Below, in pieces: positions 10,649-20,969 of a DNA stretch of 41,573 bases (positions are counted from its first letter, which is position 1; each line of letters begins with the position of its first letter). The notes under the pieces are model-generated. The model had not been told where the DNA came from. It did no database searches and worked only from the letters and a program-made list of their open reading frames with translations. Source of the stretch: Glomus cerebriforme (Eukaryota > Glomeromycota > Glomeromycetes > Glomerales > Glomeraceae); assembly GCA_003550305.1 (NCBI GenBank), contig QKYT01000109.1:25840-67412 (forward strand), written 5' to 3'. The translations under genes were made by a program, and so were the position numbers.

Positions 10649-11272
10649 TATAAATGGTAATTGGATTATTTTTTTTTTATAATTTGAAAAGAAAGAAACG
10701 AAATGAGAAAAAAATTAATTCTAATTCGAGATGATCAATCTTAAATACAATTGTTCTCAAATTGAGGGCCAGTTTCGATTCGGGAAAAAAACCATGGTGT
10801 TCCGCTCCCCATGAAATTACTAAGTTATACCCAGGAGCGTGTGACTTATGGTCATTATTACTATCACGTGTAATTATTTATAGTATTTATTTTTTATACT
10901 TTTTTATACTTTTATTATTCTCTTGTTTACTGGTTTTTTTCTACAATCCCACAAATTAATATTGGAAATATAATGTTTGAAATTGTAATAATGTTAAAGT
11001 AGAAATTATTATCAAAGCATTTGAATAAACAATGTAAATTTTTATATATCTATAATAAAGGGCAAATNATTTGAAATCTATAAAAAAGTTTATCACCGGG
11101 AAAAACAGCATAAAAATATCCCATAATCGGGAAAATTATGATGTTCTTTATCATAAGTCACACTTAGTGCGACGGGGTATAACTTATATTAATGCCGGCC
11201 AAAAATTACGACCGGCATCGGCATCCCCGAATTGGAAATAAAAATCACGAATCATCACGTGACTCATTGATA
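10649..11272. other. 5' flank of the BTB gene and AT-rich spacer
   Basis: No gene is seen. It contains an N at 11068 and a GCCGGCC...GACCGGC hairpin-forming patch near 11195-11220. Confidence 0.4.
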
Positions 11273-11281
11273 TTGAAAAAC

Positions 11282-11519
11282 GCACGACCGAAATGTGTGA
11301 CAGGTTACGCCGGATATATTGTACTTTAAAATACTTTTTTAGAAATGATCGACAAAATCCGCAACAATTTTTTCAAAAAATTTATTTTCTCAAAAAAAAA
11401 GTCACTCTGCAAAGAAGGTTTTTGTTGTAAATTTTGACTTATACGCGTTTTTTTAAAAACATGCGCCACACACATCAAACAGTATAATCGGCGTAACCTG
11501 TCACACATTTCGGTCGTGC
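11282..11519. mobile_element. Mutator-type MITE, 238 bp
   Basis: Perfect 31-bp terminal inverted repeats (left arm 11282-11312 starting GCACGACCGAAATGTG; right arm 11489-11519) are flanked by a 9-bp duplication TTGAAAAAC (11273-11281 and 11520-11528). A 9-bp duplication with long perfect inverted repeats fits the Mutator (MULE) superfamily. The interior is AT-rich without a transposase. The identical arms suggest a recent insertion. Confidence 0.9.
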
Positions 11520-11528
11520 TTGAAAAAC

Positions 11529-13871
11529 GGACTGGCAGTCTGTGGGCACAGTAATTACTTAATTATTATACATTATTAAATTAGCCGAATTTAATTATGG
11601 GCTTATTATTAGCTTATGATAATTCCTTTTGAATACATCGTGACTAGACTATAATATGCTGATGCATTGTTTACGAGAAATTTTATCGGCTCAAAGAATT
11701 ACTAGAAATAATTTTTTTAAATTTTCATATTGTCGCTAGAGACCCAATATGCGGTTATGCACAGAATTTTTTTTTTTCATTACATACCCGTAATAAAAAT
11801 TATATACTTTATTTTTTTTTTTTTATAAATCTTAAATGTGATGAGTAGTGTCTTCTATACATAAAAAAAACAAATGTTAGTGTCTCCATCCCAAATTTTT
11901 TTTTTAAAAAATAATTTGATGTTGCAAATTCCATAGAAATATTTGGCCAATGCTACGGTAATATTACTCAAAATTTAATTGACGTGTCATGACTCGTGAG
12001 TCGTGATTAGTTGACGCCGTGCTACATTTCATTGGATGATTACGCGGCATAACAGACGGACATTGTGTAACCTTTGTCTAGAAGTAAAAGGTCTTCCGCT
12101 CCGCTTCAATCTAATAATAATTGGTATCATAACAATAAAGACCGTTGTTCTTACCCCAAAATTGGTATACCGAATGCGTTTAATAAAATAGCTAGATCAA
12201 GTTATAAAAAACGATGAGAAATAATTTAAACTGAAAAATAATTAAATCGAAAAAGATAACAAAATATAGTCGAAAAAAATGGGTATAAGAAGAGATTAGT
12301 CTGCTTAATAAGAAGGATATTGACATTTGGTGTTTTCATTTGATTGGTACTTGATTTTCTTTAATGATTCTATTAGTTGTATAATGAACAATTCACATAC
12401 AGTCATATACTGTATACCAACTCGTTTAATAAATACCTTTATGATTCTATCTTGTAGTTCACCATCAAGTGCGTAATGTGTTTTAAACAGTTTTTAAAAA
12501 AAAAAATTAATTCACGAAAAAAAATATTTTATTTAAAAATTTAAAATAGTCTTAGATATTACATATTAATCACGAAGCAATTATTTATTAAATGAGAAAT
12601 GTTGAATTTAAAAATAAAAATAAATAACTATGCAATTTTTTTTTAATTCTCTAAACATTCGATAAAAAAATGATAATTTTGATTTACTGTACTTTTCAAT
12701 CCGTTCATTGAATTTTCCTCTCAAAAATTCGTATCGCTCGACATTTTTTAAACCAAAATTTTAAAATTTTTCTTAAGCTTACTCTTTTGTTTACAATTTT
12801 AAAATGAAAGTATATATGAAATATGAACTACGCAATTATTACTGTAAATAATTTTGATATTATCGAGATGATTCAAAAAGCGAAAATATTGAACTTGTGT
12901 ATATGATTATTATTTTTCCAAATTCTAAATATTATTCTATGATAATATAAAAATAATAATTACATTAGTAACAACACTTAAAACTTTGTGAAAATGTGTT
13001 TAGTACAGCGCATTGTATTGGATGATGAAAAAAATCTCTTTTTCTTATCCAAGAAACTTTTGCGGGACTTTGTTTCTGGTCCCCGACTCATTGTTTCAGC
13101 CCACAAACAATAAAATTCCCAAACCGGTAATCTTTTCTTTTTCAAGAAGCGGCAAGTCATTCTAAAGAAAAGCTTCGTAAATAATCATAAGCTTATCAAT
13201 TTTGTTTTTTTAATGAATAGTTCTAGAATTGGGGTTATGTGCGAAATAATTAAAAATTTTCTGCATGAGCTAATCATAAGACCATAGCCGATTCCCTCAT
13301 TCAGCCATGATCACCGAAATTAAGTCTGCTTACAAAATACAACAAATATTCTACAAGAAAAAAAACAATCAAGTTGTGAGACAACATAAATATAAATATT
13401 ATATGTCTCGGATAACAACTTTTAAGATTATCGTCACTTACATTATTTACTGTATTACTTTTTTATTGAGCTATTTTTGCCATCAATCTTCATATAAAGA
13501 TAACAATAAGATATTTTGTAAAACGTTCATTTAATAACTCTTAATTGAGTAACATAAATAATGAAAATCATCTAGAAAATCAAGAATTGTTCGGACCGTA
13601 AATGCGCGATTTTCGCCGTACTCTTGAAAATCACTTATAATTCTTTTCAAATTAAACTCAAAACAATTCCATTGATTTTAGCCAAATTTCCAAACATAGA
13701 ATATAAAGATAGTTTGAGTTTAAGATGAGTTATTTTTGCCAAATGATTGATTATCTGAGGTATTTAAGTCATACGCCATCTAATCAAAAGATTTATTTGT
13801 TTATGTTAATTAATCAAAACTTATTCTTCGGCAAAATATTAAGCGATTTAGTTTCTTAGAAAAAAAAACAA
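11529..13871. other. Gene-poor AT-rich DNA
   Basis: No convincing gene is seen. A 39-codon frame at 12994-13113 (plus; MCLVQRIVLDDEKNLFFLSK...) has coding-like composition and may be a gene remnant. A 75-codon frame at 13307-13534 is Lys/Tyr/Ile-rich and probably spurious. Confidence 0.4.
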
Positions 13872-13879
13872 TATAAATA
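13872..13879 (+). promoter_or_regulatory. TATA box of the metallothionein gene
   Basis: TATAAATA lies 127 bases before the ATG and is followed by a CT-rich tract (CCTCTTCTTCTCCTC) of the kind found around start sites of strongly expressed fungal genes. Transcription would begin near 13900-13915, giving a leader of roughly 100 bases. I could not identify a copper-response element with confidence. Confidence 0.6.
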
Positions 13880-14005
13880 TACCTCTTCTTCTCCTCACTT
13901 TACTATTAACAACAAAGATTAGTTTTTTACATACAAACAAGCTCAATAAACTACAAAAAAAAAACCTCCCAAATCTCAATATCTTTAACACTTTTTTAAT
14001 AAAAA

Positions 14006-14248
14006 ATGGCATGCCCTTGTGGATTTAATTGTGATTGCGGTTCTTCTTGCGCTTGCGGCGGAAAACAAAATACTCATACTAGTAATGACCCTTGCGGAAA
14101 GTAAATATCAAATAATTTTTTATTCAAATTACTTACTTTTTTTTTGTCCTTTACAAATAAATTTTAAAAAATTTTTATCGAAAACTATTATTATAGCTCA
14201 TGCACTTGTGGAGAAAATTGCGCATGTGGTAGCTCTTGCTGCAAATAA
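14006..14248 (+). CDS. Metallothionein (2 exons, 48 aa)
   Basis: Exon 1 is 14006-14100 and exon 2 is 14197-14248, split by a 96-bp intron (GTAAAT...TTATAG) in phase 2, giving 48 residues. It begins MACPCGFNCDCGSSCACGGK and ends GENCACGSSCCK. There are 13 cysteines: six in the N-terminal block as CxC...CxC...CxC (C3, C5, C9, C11, C15, C17), then a spacer with a His, then seven in the C-terminal block (C30, C34, C36, C40, C42, C46, C47). Such proteins bind Cu(I), Zn or Cd in the cytosol through thiolates and buffer metal and oxidative stress; arbuscular mycorrhizal fungi are known to use them. A TATA box and CT-rich tract precede the gene. The correct frame is too short to be picked by length, and the longer overlapping frame at 14019 is an out-of-frame shadow. 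Confidence 0.94.
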
Positions 14249-16289
14249 TTATTTTTTGTGTAAGTACATCATGTACATCATCAATTTTTTTTTTTTATCA
14301 CTCTTATAAAAAATATTCTAAAAATATTTTTAATTTTTAACTCGTATTTAGGCTAAACCACACGATATATCAATTTATCTTTATTTTAAATTTTTTATTT
14401 CTCATGTATTTTTAAATTGAATATATTTATTTTTTTTTTTATGTTAACTGTAAAAATAAATATTGAAATGTTCTTTTGATTATAAATTTTCCAAATGAAT
14501 TTAAATATTGTATATTTACATGAATATTTTTACGTATATATAAAAGATAAAAAAAGATAAAATGATTGTTATTTATTTTCTTATGCTACTTCATTCATCT
14601 TATTGTTCAGTGAGCACACGATTATGGAACTCTCTAACGCTTTTTTTTTTACTCTTTTGCAAAGCCTAAACTATTAAATTGGTTAAGATTTTGGAAGTTT
14701 GCAGTTTAAAAGTATAAGACTTTTGCGACCGTTCTTCCATTTGTTAATCATCTTTTCACAAATTACTCGCAAATGTTTTGAATCGGTAATGACATTTCTC
14801 AATAGGACGATACACGATAGTACGATCATTTATTAGTTGTGAAAAGAATTTTGTCTCGCAAGGACTGAGTTGGAAAACAATGGTCCCCTTTATTTATGAC
14901 TATCAACCACTGTCTTGGAACTATATTATAATATATTCATCCGTCTTTTTCCGTTGCGTTATTTAAACGAAATATAATTTTACTTCTAACATGTATTATC
15001 TGTTATACTTGCAGATTACTAACTAATATTTATTAGAACGACAGATCGAATGACGTATAATTCACATGCTGGCACAACCAGCTAATTCGTAGTGAAACTA
15101 GTCTTAATCTTGACGATCTCTGCAGCGAAATTCGCATTAATTTTGTCGATTTCTGCAGTTGACGTCGTGCGGAAAGTTCATTAGTATCACGTGCAGAAAG
15201 TCATTATGACATGTCACACAGCTAGTTCAGCTACTAGTAAATAGTAAGTTCAATTGTATGGATTTTTTTCCTGATTTTATTTTTTTATTTTATCTAACCA
15301 GTTCTTTTTTACTTTTCTTTTTTCTTTTCAGTCAGATTTTTTTTTTTGATCCTATGGTGTTTTGTCTCAAAATCTTATTTTACAATTAATTCATAAATAT
15401 ATCATATTATTTTACTAGCGAATTTTACAAAATTACATGCGTAATGTAAAAAAAAATTTAGTCCGAAAAATTTTTTTTTTTTATGAATCTTAGGACTGTC
15501 TTAGGGCGTAATTTCTCGTTATGACAATAATAATAATTGAAGTTCCTGAGTTATTGTAAAAATTTGAAAATTTTAAAGAACTTTGAACGAAAGCCGACAC
15601 CTTTTTAATTTAGTATTCGTACAAAAAATTCAATTAGCACGTTATTTTCCATTGATAAGCACAGACATTTAATTATTTATATATCAATAATCAATAAATA
15701 TCGTATAAAAATATGTTTGTATACTTCTGCATACTAAGTATTACGATAAAATTTTGGAACATTAATAGAGAATTCTATGTTTAGGAGTTACAAATTCCGT
15801 AATAATTTAAAATAGGCAAAATAGCCGGACTATTTACTATTGATAATTTAGTTCAAATATATTATTTTTACGCATATTTATTTATTACATGTAATCATCT
15901 TTTTTTTCTTAGACAGTATCACTTTCACGTTCACGTGACTTTTTGGCCGGCATTACGGCATTAAATGTGACGTTAGGAATTAAGTGTGTGACAAATAATG
16001 CGTGACAAATATGATTTTGTCCGCAGAATACTTAATGACAATGAAAAATGACGGGGTGACAAATATTTTTGCTATGATCACGTGAAAGTGAAATTTTGTT
16101 GGCGAAGATAGAAAATCTTAATTTTGCGGAAGTTCCCAATTTAAAATATGTAAAATGTCGATGAATACATTTACTATATTTATTTATCATCTAAAAAAAA
16201 TTTTATAAACGTATTATATATACTAACTATCCCTATGTTATATATAAAAGTCAACAAACTCTTTATGTAAAATTTTTAATAGTAATTTA
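14249..16289. other. Gene-poor DNA with repeats
   Basis: No gene is seen. A possible fold-back element pairs ATCACTTTCACG (15919 onward) with CGTGAAAGTGAAA (near 16080-16092), with GGCCGGCATTACGGCATTAAATG inside it. Positions 15410-15540 share word order with 37800-37980 (ACTAGCGAATTT; GGGCGT then a TTATGACAATAA-like stretch), so they are diverged copies of one repeat. Confidence 0.45.
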
Positions 16290-16800
16290 CTAGCGTAACC
16301 CGTTGCCTCGCACCGGATCAATGAGCGTAAACCAATATAGTAAATAGTAAATCGTGTACATAAAAAATATTCCAGATCCTACATGGTATCAATAGGTAAC
16401 TTAAAACTTTTATTTGTTTATAATTAAAAATTTATTAAGCTATTAAAATGATATAAATTATGATTACAATTATGTTATTAAATACTTTGAATTTTGAAAG
16501 ACTTCACTATAAACAATATTTTTGGTCTGCATAGTATAAGGACTTTAATATGCTTATATGAAATAATTCTGATTTATAAAAAAGAAAATTAATAGGTTAA
16601 TTAATATCACACCACCCACCAGTTCGCCGCAGTACGCCATTATTTATTTTACCCAAGCCTAAAATAGAAAAAATTCATTTTAAGAAACATTCTAAGAAAA
16701 ATATGGAATAGATAGGCGCAGGTGTATCACGCATTTCACATTACACAATTTAATTTATTTATACAGGAGAGTAATCTAAACCTCTACAGAACGTCATGAA
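16290..16800 (-). mobile_element. Helitron-like repeat family copy with putative excision scar
   Basis: The best preserved copy of the family, with the CTAG terminus at 16290-16293 and the GC-rich hairpin CCGTTGC/GCACCGG at 16300-16316. At 16338-16352 TAGTAAAT occurs twice in a row, overlapping by one base. This is exactly the site where the 5014 copy carries a MITE flanked by TAGTAAAT duplications. No coding is seen. Confidence 0.5.
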
Positions 16801-17022
16801 TTTTTTTAGAAGGTAGATTAATTAATAAACTGGTGTGATCGGCATGATTGTAGACAAGAAATTTCTTATGATATAAAATACGTCGTGTTTATTCAAAATT
16901 TAAAAATATAAAAAATTGCCAAAATGAGGGGTGCGTTGTTATGCACCCGCGTATAATTATGAAATAATAACAATACGGATAATTTATATAAAATTTAAAT
17001 CCAAAAAGAAAAATATTCCATT
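16801..17022. other. 3' flank shared by the tandem duplication
   Basis: From about 16840 this flank (TTGCCAAAATGAGGGG, TTTATATAAAATTTAAATCC) is nearly identical to 22600-22757, so the duplicated unit extends past the gene's stop codon. Confidence 0.65.
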
Positions 17023-19897
17023 TTACATATCGTTGTTTTCTATCATTATCGCGTCATCATCATTTTCTATTCCTATCATAGAATGTGCTTTTTCTTCATT
17101 ATCATCAGATTTTGCTTTTTCTTCATTATCATCAAATTTTTCAATTTTTCCGCATTCAATTGTGGTCATAATCAAGAAGATTCCTTCTATAAGTTCGGGA
17201 GATCGAAACAATGAACCGTCTTGTAATTCAAAAACATCCTTAAGAGGAAACTTGTCCATCTATTAAGAGAAGAATTCTTAAAATGATTCTTTTGTTTAAT
17301 ATTAAATTAATAAAAATTAAGTATTTACCTTGTTATTAACACAAATATGCATAATTAGGTCTTTACCAATATTTGGTCTATATTGAACAAGAAATAACAT
17401 TATTAAAGATAGTCAATCTAATAAAATAATTTGAAAAGTATTGATATCTTACATATAATGAACTTTTCGAGGATCACTTTTTTTATAATCTTCACGGATA
17501 TCATATTCTTTATATTCTTTACAAATATTACAAATATCACGTTCTTCACATTTACAGTTATCATATCCTTTTCTAACCATAAATTCTACATTCCCAATAT
17601 TGATATTAGTTTCATCTATTCCGTTAAAAAAAGTTTAGATTCAGTTTATAGTTTTTCATAGATTTAATTAGAATACATTTTCTTTAAACTTACCAATATA
17701 AAATTTAAGCGTTTTTTTATTTTCATCAAAAACACATATTTTCAATTCAATTCCACGTGGGAGGTTTAACGGAAACAATATTCCTTCTTGTAGTTTAAAT
17801 AATCCGTGAAGGTTGTACTGGATATTATTTTTAGATTTCCTACAACACATCGATCGTCGTTTACATTTCAATGAAGAATTACAATCAAAATTTCGAATAT
17901 TTTCACTATATTGGTAAAGAAAGTAACATTAATAATGAACAGTAAAACTAAAAATAATTTTATATTGTTGGTATCTTACATATAATAGGGACCACAAGAA
18001 TCTTTCTTATAATCAACTTTACAGGAATTTCCGTCAACTACAAACTCTATGGTCTTTCCGTCAAAATCTTTAGCTTTAACTGAAAAAAATTATAGTATAT
18101 TAATTTTTTTTTTTCGTGAAATTTAATAGAAATATATTTTCTTTAGACTTACCAATATAAAATTCAAGTTTTTTATTATCTCCGTCATCAACAATAGATA
18201 TATTCAATTCGATTCCATTTAAAAGTTTTAATGGAACAGATATTCCTTTTTGTAATTTAAATAATTCCCAAAGGTCCTTCTCATTATTATTGTTCTTCCA
18301 AAAAAAAAAAAAAATTTTTTTAAGTGTTTGATGAAATTGGAGTTAATATTAAATTTTAATTTAATATCACAATCGAAATTTNGAATATTTCGTCTATATT
18401 GGTAAATAAAGTAATATTAGTAAAATAGTAAAACTAACGAAATAATTTGTAATTATTGATATCTTACATATAATAAGGACCACGAGAACCTTTTTTATAT
18501 TTAACTTCACAGAAATTTGTGCCAACCATAAAATTTATGGTCTTTCCATCAAAATCTTCGGCTTTGACTGGAGAAAATAATTATGATATAATATTTACTT
18601 CTTTTTGTGAAATTTAATAGAAATAAAATTTTTTAGACTTACCAATATAAAACTTAAAAGTTTTTCTGTTTTTTGTTAGTTTATTCCTAATATAATACTG
18701 TACACATGCTGTTGAAGTAGCTAAAAAATCTTCAGGAATTTCTTCAGTATAGTAACTTACATTTCGTGTTAAAAAAAGAACGAGTATAAATAACCAAAGT
18801 TTAACAAAATAAAAATTGATTGGCATATATAAAATAATATAAAAAGTTTGCAAAATATTTGGGAGATAAAAACAAATCGGAATTAAAAAATCGGATGTAG
18901 GTAAACTATGAATGGTAAACTCCAAATTGTATTTAAACATCAACCACGATAAGTAAAAAAATATATTCGTATTATTACTCTCTTTAGCTAAAAAATTAAA
19001 AACCAAATAATAAATACTTATAAAATTGAAATTCAATAAAATAAAAAAATCCTCATATATAATATATTTGCTTATAAAATAAGCTATAAACGACAGAAAA
19101 CATAAAACAGCCACATGACCAAGAATGATAATCGCACATACTAAGTTATGCAAATTCATAGTCATTTGAACGACTTCAGCGAAATATAAGTATGTTGAGC
19201 TCAAGAAAGAAAAAGCAATTAAGATTATGTAGTAGTATTTATAGTTGTCGGATTTTTTAGTTAAATTAATTTTTTTAAAATCATAGTTAGAAACGAAAAT
19301 GATCATAAATAAAAATAATTTAGAGAATACTTTAGAGAATACAGGTTTAAAAAAATCAAAATTAATATCTTTAGATATATAAAAAATCCAAAATAATGAA
19401 ATGATAATATCAGAAAAAAATATATGGAATATGATGATCCATTTTAGGAATACACTCCCCTTTTTCCATTTTGCTTCTTCCATTTCTTTCAATCTATAAT
19501 TAATTTTGATTGCGAATGCCGTACAAGTTATATTTAAAAACATGTTTAGTAACGCGAATATCTTCATTCTCGAATCATCATAAACAAAGGAAACTACTAA
19601 TGGAATCAGCCAGGTTACTATATTGTATAATAAATCGTCTAATATTGGCAACGCATTCTTTTTTGAAGTCGAAGAATTCTTTACATTTAATAAAATAAAG
19701 AAAAAAATAGGAAAAAGTGCATTGAGAATTCCATCAAATAAATCTTGATCAGATGTAGTGTAATTATTATCAATAATGGAATTATCCTTAACGGATGTAC
19801 AATTCATATAGTTATAATCGAAGGTGCAATTCATATGATTGCCATCCATAAAGAAATTAAAGGATGTACCACCAACGGGTGTAAACGTAGAATTCAT
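17023..19897 (-). CDS. Multi-pass membrane protein with repeated exon-pair tail, copy 1 (8 exons)
   Basis: I do not recognise this family. The exons are 19897-18643, 18567-18468, 18393-18153, 18079-17980, 17905-17694, 17615-17453, 17377-17329 and 17259-17023, with GT-AG introns of 69-78 bp, coding about 785 residues. Exon 1 (418 codons) starts with an N-glycosylation-rich head (sequons at N2, N23, N32, N45), then about nine or ten membrane segments to residue 377. The tail holds three modules, each a short exon (KAxDFDGKTIxFxV, ending near YY) plus a longer one (FKLQxGIxxPLxLxxGIEL, ending KFYI). Exon 6 carries a Cys cluster, and the C-terminus is acidic (DDNEEKAKS). This predicts a glycosylated outside head and a cytosolic tail. 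Exon 3 is one base out of frame at an A7/T15 homopolymer (about 18300-18321), and an N lies at 18382; an assembly error or a young lesion would both explain this. Confidence 0.72.
17329..18567 (-). repeat. Three tandem exon-pair (A-B) tail modules
   Basis: A-type exons at 18567-18468 and 18079-17980 are both exactly 100 bp; the third, at 17615-17453, is enlarged. B-type exons are 18393-18153, 17905-17694 and 17377-17329 (the last is short and continues into the final exon). A exons run from phase 1 to phase 2, and the first two B exons from phase 2 to phase 1, so an A-B pair can be gained or lost without changing frame. B exons end in nearly the same words (TTTATATTG|GTAAGT), as does exon 1, which points to growth by exon-pair duplication. 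Confidence 0.78.
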
Positions 19898-20145
19898 AGT
19901 TAATGTTTATTGATATGTTCCAAAGAAATATATTCTTCAAGAACAAAATAAGGTCAAACTGTTAATTTATATGAAAAAAGGTACTACTTCTTATGGTTAG
20001 AATAGTTCCAAATATTTCGAAATCATTTAGACAGTCATGAATGATTTACATGATTCAAAGTTTCCTTTTTCATTAACATAAAAAAAAGAATGACGAAAAG
20101 CTTGTGCCACAATGCTTGACCTTTTTAATAAATAGCTTGATTTTT
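19898..20145. other. 5' flank of copy 1
   Basis: The sequence ATGGTTAGAATAG ... ATCATTTAGACAGTCATGAATGATTTAC (to about 20056) reappears at 26841-26895 upstream of copy 2, marking the 5' side of the duplicated unit. Confidence 0.6.
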
Positions 20146-20564
20146 ATGGTAGTCCGTTCTATGTCAAAAGTCCACTGTCTTCAACAGGTGACCTATTGTT
20201 TTTCGGTAGGTCCCCGAGCAGGTCCCTCGCTGTTTTTCTTGCAGCAGGTGATTGTTACACGATCAGATCTGCAAAGATTTTCCTTTTGCAATAGTTTACC
20301 GAATTTTTGGGTTATATTGAATTGGATAATATTCAACTTTATTACGAAAAAATAATATATTTTGATACTACGTACGGTGTTAATATTAATAAATACACCA
20401 AATTTTTTATTTATTTTCACATATTACATATGCATTGTTATAAAATTTTGAAAGAGAACAGGATAGGAATAAGATTATTTAGTCCACTTTTTAGAGAATT
20501 TGCAAGTTCTTTTATTATTCTGTATTATTTGTCAATTGTACTATTACTTTATTCTTCTATATAA
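20146..20564 (+). CDS. Possible small two-exon gene, unknown
   Basis: A phase-0 model joins ATG 20146-20187 (MVVRSMSKVHCLQQ) to 20295-20564 through a 107-bp intron with donor CAG|GTGACC and a good acceptor TTTTCCTTTTGCAATAG, giving 103 residues. The second exon reads FTEFLGYIELDNIQLYYEK, then KENRIGIRLFSPLFREFASS, and ends in a hydrophobic stretch (FIILYYLSIVLLLYSSI) that could anchor it in a membrane. No family is recognised. It lies between the two tandem copies. The splice-compatible frames make it better than chance, but it could be a remnant. Confidence 0.3.
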
Positions 20565-20939
20565 TTAAAAAAATTTGCGTGTAACGATAACGTTTAGATT
20601 AACAATATAAATAATCACATTATAAATGTGTAACATAGTCACGTGACGTTACAAATTCTAAAAAAAAGGGCGATTTTTCTTCATAAAGTTACACGAAATT
20701 CCAAAAAAAGGAAATTCCGTTATAATTCGTTTAATTCTGGCCAGTCTTACAGCATTATATAATTTTCGCACATAAAATAGGCCTGCATTATGATTTTCGC
20801 CTATATCAGATATGCGCATTATTAACACTAATCGTACCGTAATTCGGACATTTTTTTTCTTTATTATCACGTGATTTTTTCGCTATGACAACTAATAAAT
20901 TGTTAATTTACGTTTATTTTTTATGTGAAATTACATATA
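20565..20939. other. Intergenic DNA
   Basis: AT-rich, with CACGTGA words at 20640 and 20868 that resemble the ends of fold-back elements elsewhere in the window. No gene is seen. Confidence 0.35.
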
Positions 20940-20968
20940 CCTGTTGCGAAGCAACGGGCAGCACCTAG
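20940..20968 (+). mobile_element. Helitron-like 3' terminus
   Basis: A hairpin (CCTGTTGC / GCAACGGG, loop GAA) is followed after six bases by CTAG and then T. This is the expected layout of a Helitron 3' end inserted between A and T. It is in the opposite orientation to the family members at 5014, 8035 and 16290, with a related hairpin. The 5' end was not located. Confidence 0.5.
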
Positions 20969-20969
20969 T

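Noticed and set aside
14019..14309. 96-codon frame beginning MDLIVIAVLLALAAENK
   Set aside because: It overlaps the metallothionein out of frame and reads through its intron. The Cys-rich frame with consensus splice sites is far more convincing.
18160..18393. An extra intron around the homopolymer in exon 3 of copy 1 (GTGATA...TTTTGGAAG)
   Set aside because: Length and pyrimidine tract would fit, but splicing creates an immediate TAA in the phase concerned, and the homologous exon 5 and its copy 2 counterpart read straight through.
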